Below are positions 36,797-45,328 of a DNA stretch of 64,000 nt, in pieces. The position numbers and the translations under genes were made by a program. The notes beneath the pieces are model-generated. The model ran no database searches. It was given only the letters and a program-made list of their open reading frames with translations, and had not been told where the DNA came from. The stretch comes from Curvibacter delicatus NBRC 14919 (lineage in GTDB: Bacteria; Pseudomonadota; Gammaproteobacteria; Burkholderiales; Burkholderiaceae_C). The stretch covers positions 56,987 to 120,986 of the forward strand of contig NZ_BCWP01000007.1 in NCBI RefSeq assembly GCF_001592265.1, written 5' to 3'. How positions within the stretch are numbered: the first letter of the stretch is position 1; each line of letters starts with the position of its first letter.

Positions 36797-37387
36797 ATGC
36801 AGCTCACCGGCAAGATTACGCCCGACAGCCTGATGTCGCTGGAGGCGTACAGCAAATGGCGCAAGGAACACAAGGCAGAGGTCATGGCGCACCGCCAGTT
36901 GCGCAGCGTGCACCTGGGTGAGCACATCCACCTGCAGTTCGAGTCCGAGACCACCATCCGTTACCAGATCCAGGAGATGCTGCGCATCGAGAAAATCTTC
37001 GAGGAGGAAGGCATCCTGCAGGAGATCGAGGCCTATGCCCCGCTGGTGCCGGACGGCAGCAACTGGAAAGCCACGATGCTGATCGAGTACCCCGACATCA
37101 ACGAGCGCAAGCGCGAGCTGGCGCGCCTGATCGGTGTAGAAGACCGCATGTTTGTCGAGGTCGAAGGGTATGAGCGTGTCTATGCGATTGCCGATGAAGA
37201 CCTGGACCGCGAGAACGACGAGAAGACTTCCGCCGTGCATTTTGTGCGCTTCGAGTTCACGCCGGCCATGCGCGCAGCCATCCAGGCCGGGGCCAGCGTC
37301 AAGCTGGGTTGCGACCACACCCACTACCCGGCCCATGTGAGCATCGGCGCCGAAACGCTGACGTCCTTGGCGGGTGACCTGAAGTAG
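36797..37387 (+). CDS. DUF3501 family protein
   Basis: About 196 residues. The conserved opening TPDSLMSLEAYSKWRKEHKA is followed by a stretch matching DUF3501 (TIRYQIQEMLRIEKIFEEEG; LIEYPDINERKRELARLIGV). The family has no established function but regularly follows the Fe-S protein and rubrerythrin, as here. Three in-frame ATGs exist (36782, 36791, 36797). I prefer 36797 because AGGAAG is then about seven bases upstream; 36782 would overlap the previous stop as ATGA. No membrane segments or cofactor motifs are visible. Confidence 0.85.
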   Translation: MQLTGKITPDSLMSLEAYSKWRKEHKAEVMAHRQLRSVHLGEHIHLQFESETTIRYQIQEMLRIEKIFEEEGILQEIEAYAPLVPDGSNWKATMLIEYPDINERKRELARLIGVEDRMFVEVEGYERVYAIADEDLDRENDEKTSAVHFVRFEFTPAMRAAIQAGASVKLGCDHTHYPAHVSIGAETLTSLAGDLK

Positions 37388-37444
37388 CTTGGCTTGCGTG
37401 GTGTCCGCCGCCCGCTGGCTCAGCGGGCCTGGCGCGTCAGTCCG

Positions 37445-38059
37445 TCAGTGCCGGAAAACGATGGCTTCCAGCTTGAGGGTCTGGATGGTTTTTACTGCGG
37501 CGTCGGCTTGGGCTCGTGTGGAAAACGGTCCGACCCGAACGCGGGTCAGCTGGCCCTTCTTGTTCGTCAAGCGGTCGGAAAACACCGGCAATCCCGCCCC
37601 CTCCAGCTTCTGGTGCGCGTTCGTGCCGTTGGCGGGAACGGCAAACAAGCCCACATTGATGTAGTACCCGTGCGCCAGGTCGGCTGCGGTCAGGGTGGGC
37701 AACGGTGCTGCCGCCTTCGGCGTTGACGCCTTGGCCGGCGCCTGGGGCGGGCTTGCTGGCGGCGTTTCTGCCTTGACGGGGGCCGCCGGCGCGGTCGTGG
37801 CGGCTTCCGGCTGGGTGGGCAAAGACTGGGGCGCTGCCGCGCTCAACGGTATGGCGGCTGTGGCGGGTTTTTCGCCTTCGGCCGGGGCGGTGGCTGGCGC
37901 CGGTTCGGCGGGAACGGCAACCGGCGTGGGTTCGGAGGCCCTGGATTTGGGCCACAAAGAGCAACCTGCCAGAAAGGTCGCGGCCACGATGGCCATCATG
38001 CCCAGCGTGGCGCTGCGTGTGCGCGGGGTGTTGTGCAAGAGCGTCGAGAGACAGTGCAT
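37445..38059 (-). CDS. SPOR-domain lipoprotein
   Basis: A 204-residue protein. The N-terminus has a long hydrophobic segment ending in the lipobox LAGC (MMAIVAATFLAGCSLW), so it is probably a lipoprotein; no Asp follows the Cys, consistent with outer-membrane sorting. A Pro/Ala-rich linker spans about 45-120. The C-terminal 75 residues form a SPOR domain (YYINVGLFAVPANGTNAHQK ... TRVRVGPFSTRAQADAAVKT), which binds denuded septal peptidoglycan. A role in division or the cell wall is likely. It lies downstream of truC on the same strand, 139 bases apart. Confidence 0.82.
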   Translation of the reverse strand: MHCLSTLLHNTPRTRSATLGMMAIVAATFLAGCSLWPKSRASEPTPVAVPAEPAPATAPAEGEKPATAAIPLSAAAPQSLPTQPEAATTAPAAPVKAETPPASPPQAPAKASTPKAAAPLPTLTAADLAHGYYINVGLFAVPANGTNAHQKLEGAGLPVFSDRLTNKKGQLTRVRVGPFSTRAQADAAVKTIQTLKLEAIVFRH

Positions 38060-38198
38060 GGGACGGGTGCTTTCTGGGTAAGGCGCAGGGTGCGCGGTTC
38101 CTCTTCGGAGGCCAGAATGGTCGCACATTTTGGCGCAAGCCAGAACAGGCGCAGAGGCAGGGCCGACAAAGGGGCCGGCGATGGGGGGCGACGGGTCG

Positions 38199-38903
38199 CT
38201 ACCCGGCGGCAAGATGCCTTGGCCAGAGCTGCCACTCAGGGCCGGGTTCTGCTTCAAGGGTGAGGACCATGCCGCTGATGGGATGCGGCAACACCAGGCG
38301 CTGTGCATGCAGCCACAAGCGTTGCTGGCCCAGAAACTCCGCCACGGCACGATTCAACGGCCCCTTGCCATGCGTGGCATCGCCGATGATGGGGTGGGCC
38401 ATGTGCTTCATGTGCCGGCGCAGCTGGTGGCGCCGGCCGGTCAGGGGCTGCAGTTCAACCAGGGCGCAACGCGTGCTGGCAAAGGTGCCGTAGGGCAAAG
38501 GCAGTTCGTAGTGCGCCAGCGTGCGGTAACGCGTCTGCGCATCCTGTACTTCCTCGCGGCCGGCGCGGGCGTCGTCGCGCATGCGTTTGAGCGGATGGTC
38601 GATCAGGCCTTCGGCGGCGGGCCAGCCGCGCACCACGGCGCGGTAGGTTTTCTGCATGGCTGCACCGGTGTCGAACTGCTGGCCAAGCAGACTGGCAATG
38701 GAGGCGTCGAGTGCGAACAACAGCACGCCACTGGTGCCCTTGTCGAGCCGGTGCGCCGGCCAGACCGGGCGGCCGAGCTGGTCGCGCAGCAACTGCAGCG
38801 CGAACTGCGTTTCTCCTGCATCAAGCCCGGTGCGGTGCACCAGCAGTCCGGGCGGTTTGTTCACGGCCACGAGATAATCGTCGTGATACAGGATTTCCAG
38901 CAT
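38199..38903 (-). CDS. truC: tRNA pseudouridine synthase (TruC-like, RluA family)
   Basis: A 234-residue RluA-family enzyme. The catalytic Asp lies in [15 protein letters not shown]. The opening [20 protein letters not shown] and the later [20 protein letters not shown] match TruC, which makes pseudouridine 65 in tRNA-Ile and tRNA-Asp. The ATG at 38903 is the start consistent with homologues; its CAT on the plus strand shares CATG with the yaaA start, so the two divergent coding regions overlap by two bases. No strong ribosome-binding site precedes it. Confidence 0.87.
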   Translation of the reverse strand: MLEILYHDDYLVAVNKPPGLLVHRTGLDAGETQFALQLLRDQLGRPVWPAHRLDKGTSGVLLFALDASIASLLGQQFDTGAAMQKTYRAVVRGWPAAEGLIDHPLKRMRDDARAGREEVQDAQTRYRTLAHYELPLPYGTFASTRCALVELQPLTGRRHQLRRHMKHMAHPIIGDATHGKGPLNRAVAEFLGQQRLWLHAQRLVLPHPISGMVLTLEAEPGPEWQLWPRHLAAG

Positions 38904-39678
38904 GTTGTTTTTATTATCCCCCGCCAAATCGCTCGACTACGACACCCCCGCCGGCGACGTGCCGCACACGCAGCCGCTGTTCGTCAAACAGTCGGCCGAG
39001 CTGATCGGCCTGCTGCGCGAAAAGTCGCCTCAGGATATTGCCGAGCTGATGAGCCTCAGCGACGCGCTGTCGGGCCTGAACGTGGCGCGTTACCAGGCCT
39101 GGAGCCCGAAGTTCACAGCGAAAAATTCCAAGCAGGCGGTGCTGGCCTTCAATGGCGACGTCTATGAGGGGCTGGACGCCAAGACGTTGAAGGCCGACGA
39201 CCTGGCCTGGGCGCAAGAGCATGTCTGCATCCTGAGCGGCCTCTATGGCGTGCTGCGGCCGCTGGACTGGATGCAGCCCTACCGGCTGGAGATGGGTACC
39301 CAGCTGGCCAACGCAAAAGGCAACAACCTCTACAAGTTCTGGGGCTCGCAGATTGCCGATTACCTCAACGAGCGGCTGCAGGCCGACAAGACGCCGGTGG
39401 TGGTGAACCTGGCCTCGCAGGAGTATTTCAAGTCGGTGGACCAGAAAACCTTGAAGGCACGCGTGATCGAATGCGTGTTCGAAGACTGGAAGGGCGGCAA
39501 GTACAAGATCATCAGCTTCCTGGCCAAGCGTGCACGCGGCCTGATGGCGCGTTACGCCGCTACCCACCGGGTGACGACGCCTAAGCAGTTGGAGAAATTC
39601 AACCTCGAAGGGTATGCCTTCGATGCTGCGGCCTCTGAGCCGGATCGTCTCGTCTTCCGTCGCAAGGTGCAGGAATGA
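38902..39678 (+). CDS. yaaA: Peroxide stress protein YaaA (DUF328/UPF0246)
   Basis: A 258-residue protein matching YaaA along its length: [16 protein letters not shown] at the start, then [13 protein letters not shown], the [20 protein letters not shown] block, [12 protein letters not shown] and [13 protein letters not shown]. YaaA limits intracellular free iron and DNA damage during peroxide stress and binds DNA in E. coli. AGGA lies eight bases before the ATG, inside the truC coding region. The stop overlaps the queF start (ATGA). Confidence 0.93.
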   Translation: MLFLLSPAKSLDYDTPAGDVPHTQPLFVKQSAELIGLLREKSPQDIAELMSLSDALSGLNVARYQAWSPKFTAKNSKQAVLAFNGDVYEGLDAKTLKADDLAWAQEHVCILSGLYGVLRPLDWMQPYRLEMGTQLANAKGNNLYKFWGSQIADYLNERLQADKTPVVVNLASQEYFKSVDQKTLKARVIECVFEDWKGGKYKIISFLAKRARGLMARYAATHRVTTPKQLEKFNLEGYAFDAAASEPDRLVFRRKVQE

Positions 39679-40520
39679 CCACACCCGAAAACTCCCTGCT
39701 CGGCAAGGCCGTGCCCTACGCCGACCAGTACGACGCTTCGCTGCTGTACCCGATCGCCCGCATCGCCAAACGCGAGGAGATTGGTGTGCCGGCCACGCTG
39801 CCGTTTCTCGGCGCCGATCTGTGGACGGCCTACGAGCTGAGCTGGCTCAACGCCCGCGGCAAGCCGCAGGTGGCGCTGGCGCACATCACCGTGCCGTGCG
39901 AGACACCCAACATCGTGGAGAGCAAGTCCTTCAAGCTTTACCTGAACAGCTTCAACAATACGAAGTTCGCCGATGCGGCCGAGGTACAAGCACGCATCCG
40001 CACCGACATCAGCGAGGCAGTGTGTCGCGGCTCAGAGGCCAAGGGCACGGTGGGCGTCAAGCTGATCGCGCCCGAGCTGTTCGACCGCGAGCCGATCCAC
40101 GAACTCGACGGCCTGAACCTGGACCGGCTGGAGGTGAAGTGCTCGCAGTACACGCCGGCGCCCGAGCTGCTGACGGCCGCCTTCGACGAGCAGCCGGTGA
40201 GCGAGGTGCTGACCAGCAACCTGCTCAAGAGCAACTGCCTGGTGACCGGTCAGCCCGACTGGGCCAGCGTGCAGATCAGCTACAGCGGGCCGCAGATCGA
40301 CCAAGAAGGGCTGCTGAAGTACATCGTGAGCTTTCGCAACCACAACGAGTTCCACGAGCAATGCGTGGAGCGCATCTTCATGGACGTGTGGACGCGCTGC
40401 AAACCGGCCAAGCTGACGGTCTATGCGCGCTACACGCGGCGCGGCGGGCTGGACATCAATCCCTGGCGAACCAGCCATCCGCAGGCCTTGCCGGCCAACG
40501 TGCGCACGGCACGCCAGTAA
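39675..40520 (+). CDS. queF: NADPH-dependent 7-cyano-7-deazaguanine reductase (QueF)
   Basis: A 281-residue type II (unimodular long) QueF that reduces preQ0 to preQ1 in queuosine synthesis. The catalytic Cys and Asp are in [18 protein letters not shown]. The substrate region [18 protein letters not shown], the QueF family motif ESKSxKLYLNS, is present, as is [19 protein letters not shown]. Its start overlaps yaaA by four bases, an odd operon partner. The other queuosine genes in this window, queE and queD, lie 14 kb away. A GCTAT...ATAGC repeat starts four bases after the stop. Confidence 0.94.
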   Translation: MTTPENSLLGKAVPYADQYDASLLYPIARIAKREEIGVPATLPFLGADLWTAYELSWLNARGKPQVALAHITVPCETPNIVESKSFKLYLNSFNNTKFADAAEVQARIRTDISEAVCRGSEAKGTVGVKLIAPELFDREPIHELDGLNLDRLEVKCSQYTPAPELLTAAFDEQPVSEVLTSNLLKSNCLVTGQPDWASVQISYSGPQIDQEGLLKYIVSFRNHNEFHEQCVERIFMDVWTRCKPAKLTVYARYTRRGGLDINPWRTSHPQALPANVRTARQ

Positions 40521-40523
40521 ATT

Positions 40524-40566
40524 GCTATCAAAAAAATAGCTGTTGGCGCCGTGTTGACGGGCTTTA
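40524..40566 (+). repeat. GCTAT...ATAGC family repeat between queF and the crotonase gene
   Basis: GCTATCAAAAAAATAGCTG is followed by TTGGCGCC and GTGTTGACGGGCTTTAC. It fills the whole gap between the convergent queF and crotonase stops and supplies the crotonase stop codon. It is a close relative of 14174-14227. Confidence 0.75.
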
Positions 40567-41400
40567 CTGGCCAATTTCCTTGAAGGATTGCAGCGGTGCC
40601 AGCGGCGGGAAGTTGCCACCGCGTTTTTCCTTCATGGCCGTCACGGACTCCAGCACATGCTTGTTGCTCCAGATCGCGCCCTGCAGCCAGCCCATCTGTT
40701 TGAGCGCGTCGTCTACGCCGTGGTCGCGTGCATAGTGCAAGGCCTGCTTGGTGCCCCAGATGGCCACCGGCGGCTTGGCGGCGATTTCTTTCGCGGTCTG
40801 CAGCGCACCGGCCAGCAGGGCTTCCGGGGTGTCGAACACCTGGTTCACCAGGCCGTAACCGAGCGCCTGCGCCGCCGGCAGGCGGCGGCCGGTGTAGGCC
40901 AGTTCCTTCACCACGCCCAGCGGCATGAGCTTGGGCAGACGCTGCAGCGTGCCGACGTCGGCCACCATGCCGATATTGATTTCCTGGATGCAGAAGAAGG
41001 CATCTGCCGTGGCGTAGCGCAGGCAGCAGGCGGACACCATGTCCACCGCGCCGCCGATGCAGCCGCCCTGGATGGCCGCGATCACCGGGATGCGCAGCGT
41101 CTCCAGCTTGCTGAAGGTGGCCTGCATGTCGGTCAGCAGGTCGAAGACGGCGGCGCGGCCCTCGGGGCTGCGGTCGTCCAGTTGCACCGCGCCGCCGAAG
41201 GTCTCCAGCGCCATGCCGGCACTAAAGTGCCGGCCGGTGCTGCTGATCACCAGTGCGCGCGCCTCGTTGCCGGCGTGCAGCTGGGTCAGCATCTGGTCGA
41301 GCTCGCGCCAGAACAGCGGGTGCATGGTGTTCATCGCCTCGGGGCGGTTGAGCACCAGGTGGGCGATGTGGTCGGTGACGGTGAGCGTGAAGCAGTTCAT
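40564..41400 (-). CDS. Enoyl-CoA hydratase/isomerase family, dienoyl-CoA isomerase-like
   Basis: A 278-residue crotonase. The oxyanion-hole regions are GRHFSAGMALETFGG and IQGGCIGGAVDMVSAC. Acidic residues in CIQEINIGMVADVGTLQRLP match the Glu and Asp pair used by delta3,5-delta2,4-dienoyl-CoA isomerases (ECH1 type) rather than the two Glu of hydratases. It would shift double bonds during breakdown of unsaturated fatty acids. It stands alone between queF and the DUF1569 gene. Last codons and stop come from the adjacent repeat. Confidence 0.87.
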   Translation of the reverse strand: MNCFTLTVTDHIAHLVLNRPEAMNTMHPLFWRELDQMLTQLHAGNEARALVISSTGRHFSAGMALETFGGAVQLDDRSPEGRAAVFDLLTDMQATFSKLETLRIPVIAAIQGGCIGGAVDMVSACCLRYATADAFFCIQEINIGMVADVGTLQRLPKLMPLGVVKELAYTGRRLPAAQALGYGLVNQVFDTPEALLAGALQTAKEIAAKPPVAIWGTKQALHYARDHGVDDALKQMGWLQGAIWSNKHVLESVTAMKEKRGGNFPPLAPLQSFKEIGQ

Positions 41401-41487
41401 GGCGGCAAGGTGGGTGGGAGTGGATAAACTGTAATCGAACGAACCCGTCTTCCACAGTCACCTGTGCGAAACAGGTGTCCTCCCAAG

Positions 41488-41997
41488 ATGAACTGCAGAC
41501 ACTACCTCGTTCTACAGACGAGCTTGCTCGCCGGAGGTGCCATGGCCAATATCCCTAAAGTCCAGTCGCTGGATGATGTACTGCGCTGGCTCGACCGGCT
41601 CGAGCGCGCCAGCCAGGTGCGCAGCACCAATGCCTGGACGATGCGTGCCGTGCTTGAGCACCTGGCGCAAAGCATCGAGATGAGCCTGGACGGTTTCCCC
41701 GCACCGAAGAGTCCGCTGTTCCAGGCCATCGCCGGCTCGGCGGCCTTTGCCTTTTTCAAGTGGCGCGGTCGCATGAGCTACGGCCTGACCGAACCGATCC
41801 CCGGCGCGCCGCCACTGGCGCAACTGGAGGACTGGCAACCCGGCGCGGCCCGCCTGCGCGCGGCGGTCACACGCTTCCAGTCACATACGGGGCCGCTCCA
41901 GCCGCACTTTGCCTATGGTGCGCTGAGCCGGGCTGACTTTGCCCTGGCCCACGCCTTTCACGTGGCCAACCACCAGGACGAGATCGAGGAGGCCTGA
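41488..41997 (+). CDS. DUF1569 family protein, possibly with a decayed Tat-type leader
   Basis: 169 residues from the ATG at 41488, or 151 from the ATG at 41542. The DUF1569 body begins at QSLDDVLRWLDRLE and contains NAWTMRAVLEHLAQSIEMSLDGF and the C-terminal FHVANHQDEIEEA; the spaced His residues recall DinB-like metal-binding bundles. The longer form opens MNCRHYLVLQTSLLAGGAMA, like a twin-arginine leader in which one Arg is missing. The shorter form has a good ribosome-binding site (GGAGG). The start, and so export, is unresolved. Function unknown. Confidence 0.72.
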   Translation: MNCRHYLVLQTSLLAGGAMANIPKVQSLDDVLRWLDRLERASQVRSTNAWTMRAVLEHLAQSIEMSLDGFPAPKSPLFQAIAGSAAFAFFKWRGRMSYGLTEPIPGAPPLAQLEDWQPGAARLRAAVTRFQSHTGPLQPHFAYGALSRADFALAHAFHVANHQDEIEEA

Positions 41998-42002
41998 ACC
42001 GT

Positions 42003-42281
42003 TCAGCCGACGTTGCCGAGCCAGTCGCAGCGCAGGCGTTGCGTCTGATGCGCGTGCCGGCGCCAGGCCACATACATCTGCGGTGCGCTCATGGCCAGCA
42101 GGCACAGCGGCCAGGCCCAGAGGGCATCCAGCGCAAAGGCCGGCAGCCAGCCGACCAGACCCATCAGCCACAGGCAGAGCATGGCATCCCACAACTGGTA
42201 TTCCAGCGGGTGATCGTCCCGGTGGGCCACATGCCATTGCTTGATGCGTTGCATCTCCACCAGGGTGAGGGCGTGATTCAT
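42003..42281 (-). CDS. Small hypothetical membrane protein
   Basis: A 92-residue protein with an N-terminal amphipathic part (MNHALTLVEMQRIKQWHVAH) and two hydrophobic segments (LWDAMLCLWLMGLVGWLPAF and ALWAWPLCLLAMSAPQMYVAW). I do not recognise a characterised family. AGGAGG lies five bases before the ATG, a strong signal that it is translated. It converges with the DUF1569 gene, with six bases between stops. Confidence 0.68.
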   Translation of the reverse strand: MNHALTLVEMQRIKQWHVAHRDDHPLEYQLWDAMLCLWLMGLVGWLPAFALDALWAWPLCLLAMSAPQMYVAWRRHAHQTQRLRCDWLGNVG

Positions 42282-42344
42282 GGGAGCCTCCTGCGCGAAG
42301 TTCAATTGTAAGTTTCGCGTCAGATTTTTCAAGGTGCTGTCAGG

Positions 42345-43589
42345 TCAGAACAGCGAGCCGGTTTTTGCTCCTGAATTCATAGCGACTGGCGCATGACCAG
42401 CAAGGTCTGCCCCCTGTTTTTGCAGGGCATCCGCTTCGTCGGCGCGCAGCAGCGAGCCCACCCGCACCCCCAGCAGGCGCAGCCGGCGCGACAGGTCCAC
42501 GCGCTTGAGGCACTGGCCGGCGGCTTGGCGGATGGCCTTGGCGTCACCGGTGTAGTGGTCGAGGGTCTGGTCGCGCGTCACGCTCTTGAAGTCGTCGTAA
42601 CGCAGCTTGATGCCGATGGTCTTGCCGACATAACCCTTGCGTTGCAGGTCGGCCGCCACGCGCTCGCACAGCCAGGTGAAGACCTTGCCCAGCTCGGCCT
42701 TGTCGCGCACGGCGTGCAGGTCGCGTTCGAAGGTGGTTTCGCGGCTGACCGACACCGGTTCGCTCTCGGTCACCACCGGCCGCTCGTCGCGGCCCCAGGC
42801 AGCCTCAAACAGCCAGGCGCCGTAACTCTTGCCGAAGTGTTCCACCAGCCAGGCTGGTTCGCGCGCCGCCAATTCGCCGATGGTGTGGATGCCGTGTGTC
42901 TGCAGCTTGGCGTCGGTCTTGGGGCCGACGCCGTTGATCTTGCGGCAGGGCAGCGGCCAGATCAGCGTCTGCAGGTCGTCCGGCAGCACGATGGAAATGC
43001 CGTTGGGCTTGTTGAACTCGCTCGCCATCTTGGCCAGCAGCTTGTTGGGGGCCACACCGATGGAGCAGGTCAGGCCGGTGGCTTCCAGAATGCTTTTCTG
43101 GATCAGCCGTGCCAGCGTGCGGCCGCCCTCGCGCTGGCCGCCGGGGACGTTGGTGAAGTCGATGTAGACCTCGTCCACGCCGCGGTCTTCCATCAGCGGT
43201 GCGATCTCGGTGATGACCGCCTTGAAGCGGCGCGAGTACTGGCGGTATTCGTCGAAGTCCACCGGCAGCAGGATGGCCTGCGGACACAGCTTGGCCGCCT
43301 TCATCAGGCCCATGGCCGAGCCGACGCCGAACTGACGCGCCGGGTAGGTGGCGGTGGTGATGACGCCGCGGCCGGTGTAGTCCTTCAATAGCGGAAAGGC
43401 CTCGACGGGAATCTCGGACAAGGGCACTTCGGCATATTGCTGCAACAGGGCGTCGTCAGGCCGGCGCCGGCTGCCGCCGATGACCACCGGCAGGCCCTTG
43501 AGCTGCGGGTAACGCAGCAACTCGACCGAGGCGTAGAACGCATCCATGTCGAGGTGGGCAATGCGCCGGTTGGGCGGGGAGGTACTCAT
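42345..43589 (-). CDS. dinB: DNA polymerase IV
   Basis: A 414-residue Y-family translesion polymerase. The catalytic Asp is in RRIAHLDMDAFYASVEL, and the second acidic pair is in EDRGVDEVYIDF. The helix-hairpin-helix thumb (KINGVGPKTDAKLQTHGIHT) and the little-finger domain follow. An insertion near residues 36-46 (GSRRRPDDALLQQ) is seen in many Burkholderiales DinB. The ATG at 43589 is preferred, giving MSTSPPNRRIAHLDMDAF. The last 18 or so codons come from a GCTAT...ATAGC repeat copy. It follows the histidine kinase gene after 49 bases. Confidence 0.93.
   Translation of the reverse strand: MSTSPPNRRIAHLDMDAFYASVELLRYPQLKGLPVVIGGSRRRPDDALLQQYAEVPLSEIPVEAFPLLKDYTGRGVITTATYPARQFGVGSAMGLMKAAKLCPQAILLPVDFDEYRQYSRRFKAVITEIAPLMEDRGVDEVYIDFTNVPGGQREGGRTLARLIQKSILEATGLTCSIGVAPNKLLAKMASEFNKPNGISIVLPDDLQTLIWPLPCRKINGVGPKTDAKLQTHGIHTIGELAAREPAWLVEHFGKSYGAWLFEAAWGRDERPVVTESEPVSVSRETTFERDLHAVRDKAELGKVFTWLCERVAADLQRKGYVGKTIGIKLRYDDFKSVTRDQTLDHYTGDAKAIRQAAGQCLKRVDLSRRLRLLGVRVGSLLRADEADALQKQGADLAGHAPVAMNSGAKTGSLF
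42367..42421 (+). repeat. GCTAT...ATAGC family repeat forming the 3' end of dinB
   Basis: GCTCCTGAATTCATAGCGAC is followed by TGGCGCATGACCAGCAAGG and TCTGCCCCCTGTTTTT. The order GCTNNTGAATT-ATAGC-G-TGGCGC is that of the family. It encodes the DinB tail on the minus strand. Confidence 0.55.
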
Positions 43590-43638
43590 GGTCGTTGGCA
43601 TCGGGCCGCAGTGGCCCGAGGGTGAGGCGGTCGTTGCG

Positions 43639-45228
43639 TCAGGCTCCCGTGGCCGGTGGCGGCACCGTCGGCAGCTCGACGTGGAACGTGGTGCCCTGGC
43701 CTTCAACCGATTCAAAGCCCACGCTGCCGCCGTGTGCCTCGACCAGCGCCTTGACGATGCTCAGGCCCAGCCCTGTGCTGGCAATGGGCCGGTTGGGGCG
43801 GGCGGGGCCGCGGGCGAATTTCTCGAACACGTGGGGCTGGAAATCGGCCGGGATGCCCGGCCCGTCGTCACTGACGCAGACGCGCACCTTGCCTGGGGCA
43901 GTTTGGGTGATGCCCACACGCACGGTGCCGCCACGCGGCGAAAACTTGGTGGCGTTGGAAATCAGGTTGGCGCCGATCTGCTGCAGGCGCATCGGATCGG
44001 CATGCACCCAGAACGGCTCCTGCGGCGGTGTGAAGTCGAGCTGGACGTCGCTTTGCTGCGCGTAATCGCGCAACTGCGCCAGCGTGTCGCGCACATTCAG
44101 GACGAGGTCCACCGGGCATTTTTGCAGCGTCAGCCGGCCCGACTCAATGCGCCGACTCTCCAGCAGGTCGTCGATCAGGCGCAGCAGCCGCTCGGCATTG
44201 CGCTCGATCATCGACAGGCTGGTCTGCAGCCGCGGCGGCAGCTCGCCGAGTTGGGCCTGGCCGAGGAACGACAGCGTACTGGAAATGGTGGAGATCGGCG
44301 TGCGCATCTCGTGCGTGATGACCGAGAACAGTTCTTCGCGCGAGCGTTCGGCCGCCTGACGGCGCTGATCCTCGCGACGCAGCAGAAAAAGCGAGGCACC
44401 GATCACCGCCCCGAAGGCCAGCAACACCAGCAGCGTGCCCCCCAGCGTGCGGCGCTTGTACGCGGCAAAGAAGTCGGGCTGCGCCAGATCGGCCACTTGC
44501 CACAGGCTGTGCTTCACCGGATGGCGGGCCAACAGGCGGCCCAGCTCGTCCGCCGTCAGGCGGTAGTCTTCGCGCGGCGTGCGGTTGCGTGCGCCTTCGG
44601 CGGTGACCTCGATCATGGGCTGCGCCGCATCCGAGATCAGCATCAGCTGATGCCCGGGCGGCTGGATGCTGCGGATCATCTGGCCGAGCTCTGTCGGTGC
44701 AAAGCTGACCATCAGCACGAAGGGCCGATCGCCAGTGCCGCGCCAGCTGGCCATGACATCGTAGTGGTAGGCCAGGTTGTTCGGGTGGATGCGGGCGGCA
44801 TAAAAGCCGTGCAGGGCATAAGCCTGGATGTCCTGCACGCAGATATCGCCGACATAACCCTCGAAATCCGGGGTGAGGGGGTGGCCCTGGTCATCGGTGA
44901 TGGTGAAGCCGAAGACGTCGGGAAAGACCCGCTTCAGGCTGCGCTCCAGCTGCTTGAGTAGTGCCGTGTCGTCCGGGGCTGCCTGCAACTGGCGCAGCAG
45001 CGGCAGATGGTCTTCGGCGTACAGCTGCACCTGGCGTTGCCGCTCGCTCAGGATGAAGGTCACCTGGTTGGCGACTTCCGCGCTGGTGGTGCGTGCCAGG
45101 TCGCGGTGCGAGGTCTCGAAGCGGATCACGCGGTCGAAGTAGCCCAAGATCAGGAGCAGGATGGCCAGCGTGCTCAGGACGGTGACAATCCATTGGCCGG
45201 TGGTCAGGTGCTTCTTGAATGCTCGCAT
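43639..45228 (-). CDS. Orphan membrane sensor histidine kinase
   Basis: A 529-residue kinase. Membrane helices flank a periplasmic sensing domain of about 225 residues (about 38-262), of the cache/PDC type by size and pattern. The second helix (LGGTLLVLLAFGAVIGASL) leads directly to the HisKA domain with His306 in FSVITHEMRTPIS. The ATPase has an N-box (NLISNATKFSPRGG), DDGPGIP and GLGLSIVKALVEAHGG. No response regulator is adjacent; it is divergent from a molybdopterin-oxidoreductase-fold protein and upstream of dinB. Signal unknown. Confidence 0.88.
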   Translation of the reverse strand: MRAFKKHLTTGQWIVTVLSTLAILLLILGYFDRVIRFETSHRDLARTTSAEVANQVTFILSERQRQVQLYAEDHLPLLRQLQAAPDDTALLKQLERSLKRVFPDVFGFTITDDQGHPLTPDFEGYVGDICVQDIQAYALHGFYAARIHPNNLAYHYDVMASWRGTGDRPFVLMVSFAPTELGQMIRSIQPPGHQLMLISDAAQPMIEVTAEGARNRTPREDYRLTADELGRLLARHPVKHSLWQVADLAQPDFFAAYKRRTLGGTLLVLLAFGAVIGASLFLLRREDQRRQAAERSREELFSVITHEMRTPISTISSTLSFLGQAQLGELPPRLQTSLSMIERNAERLLRLIDDLLESRRIESGRLTLQKCPVDLVLNVRDTLAQLRDYAQQSDVQLDFTPPQEPFWVHADPMRLQQIGANLISNATKFSPRGGTVRVGITQTAPGKVRVCVSDDGPGIPADFQPHVFEKFARGPARPNRPIASTGLGLSIVKALVEAHGGSVGFESVEGQGTTFHVELPTVPPPATGA

Positions 45229-45328
45229 AGGGCTGTCATCCCGACGAATCGGGGGGTGTATGGTGTGTGGCCGGTGCTTGCCACCATGATACGTCCCTGC
45301 CGTTCAATCCTATTGAAGGAGGAAGCCG

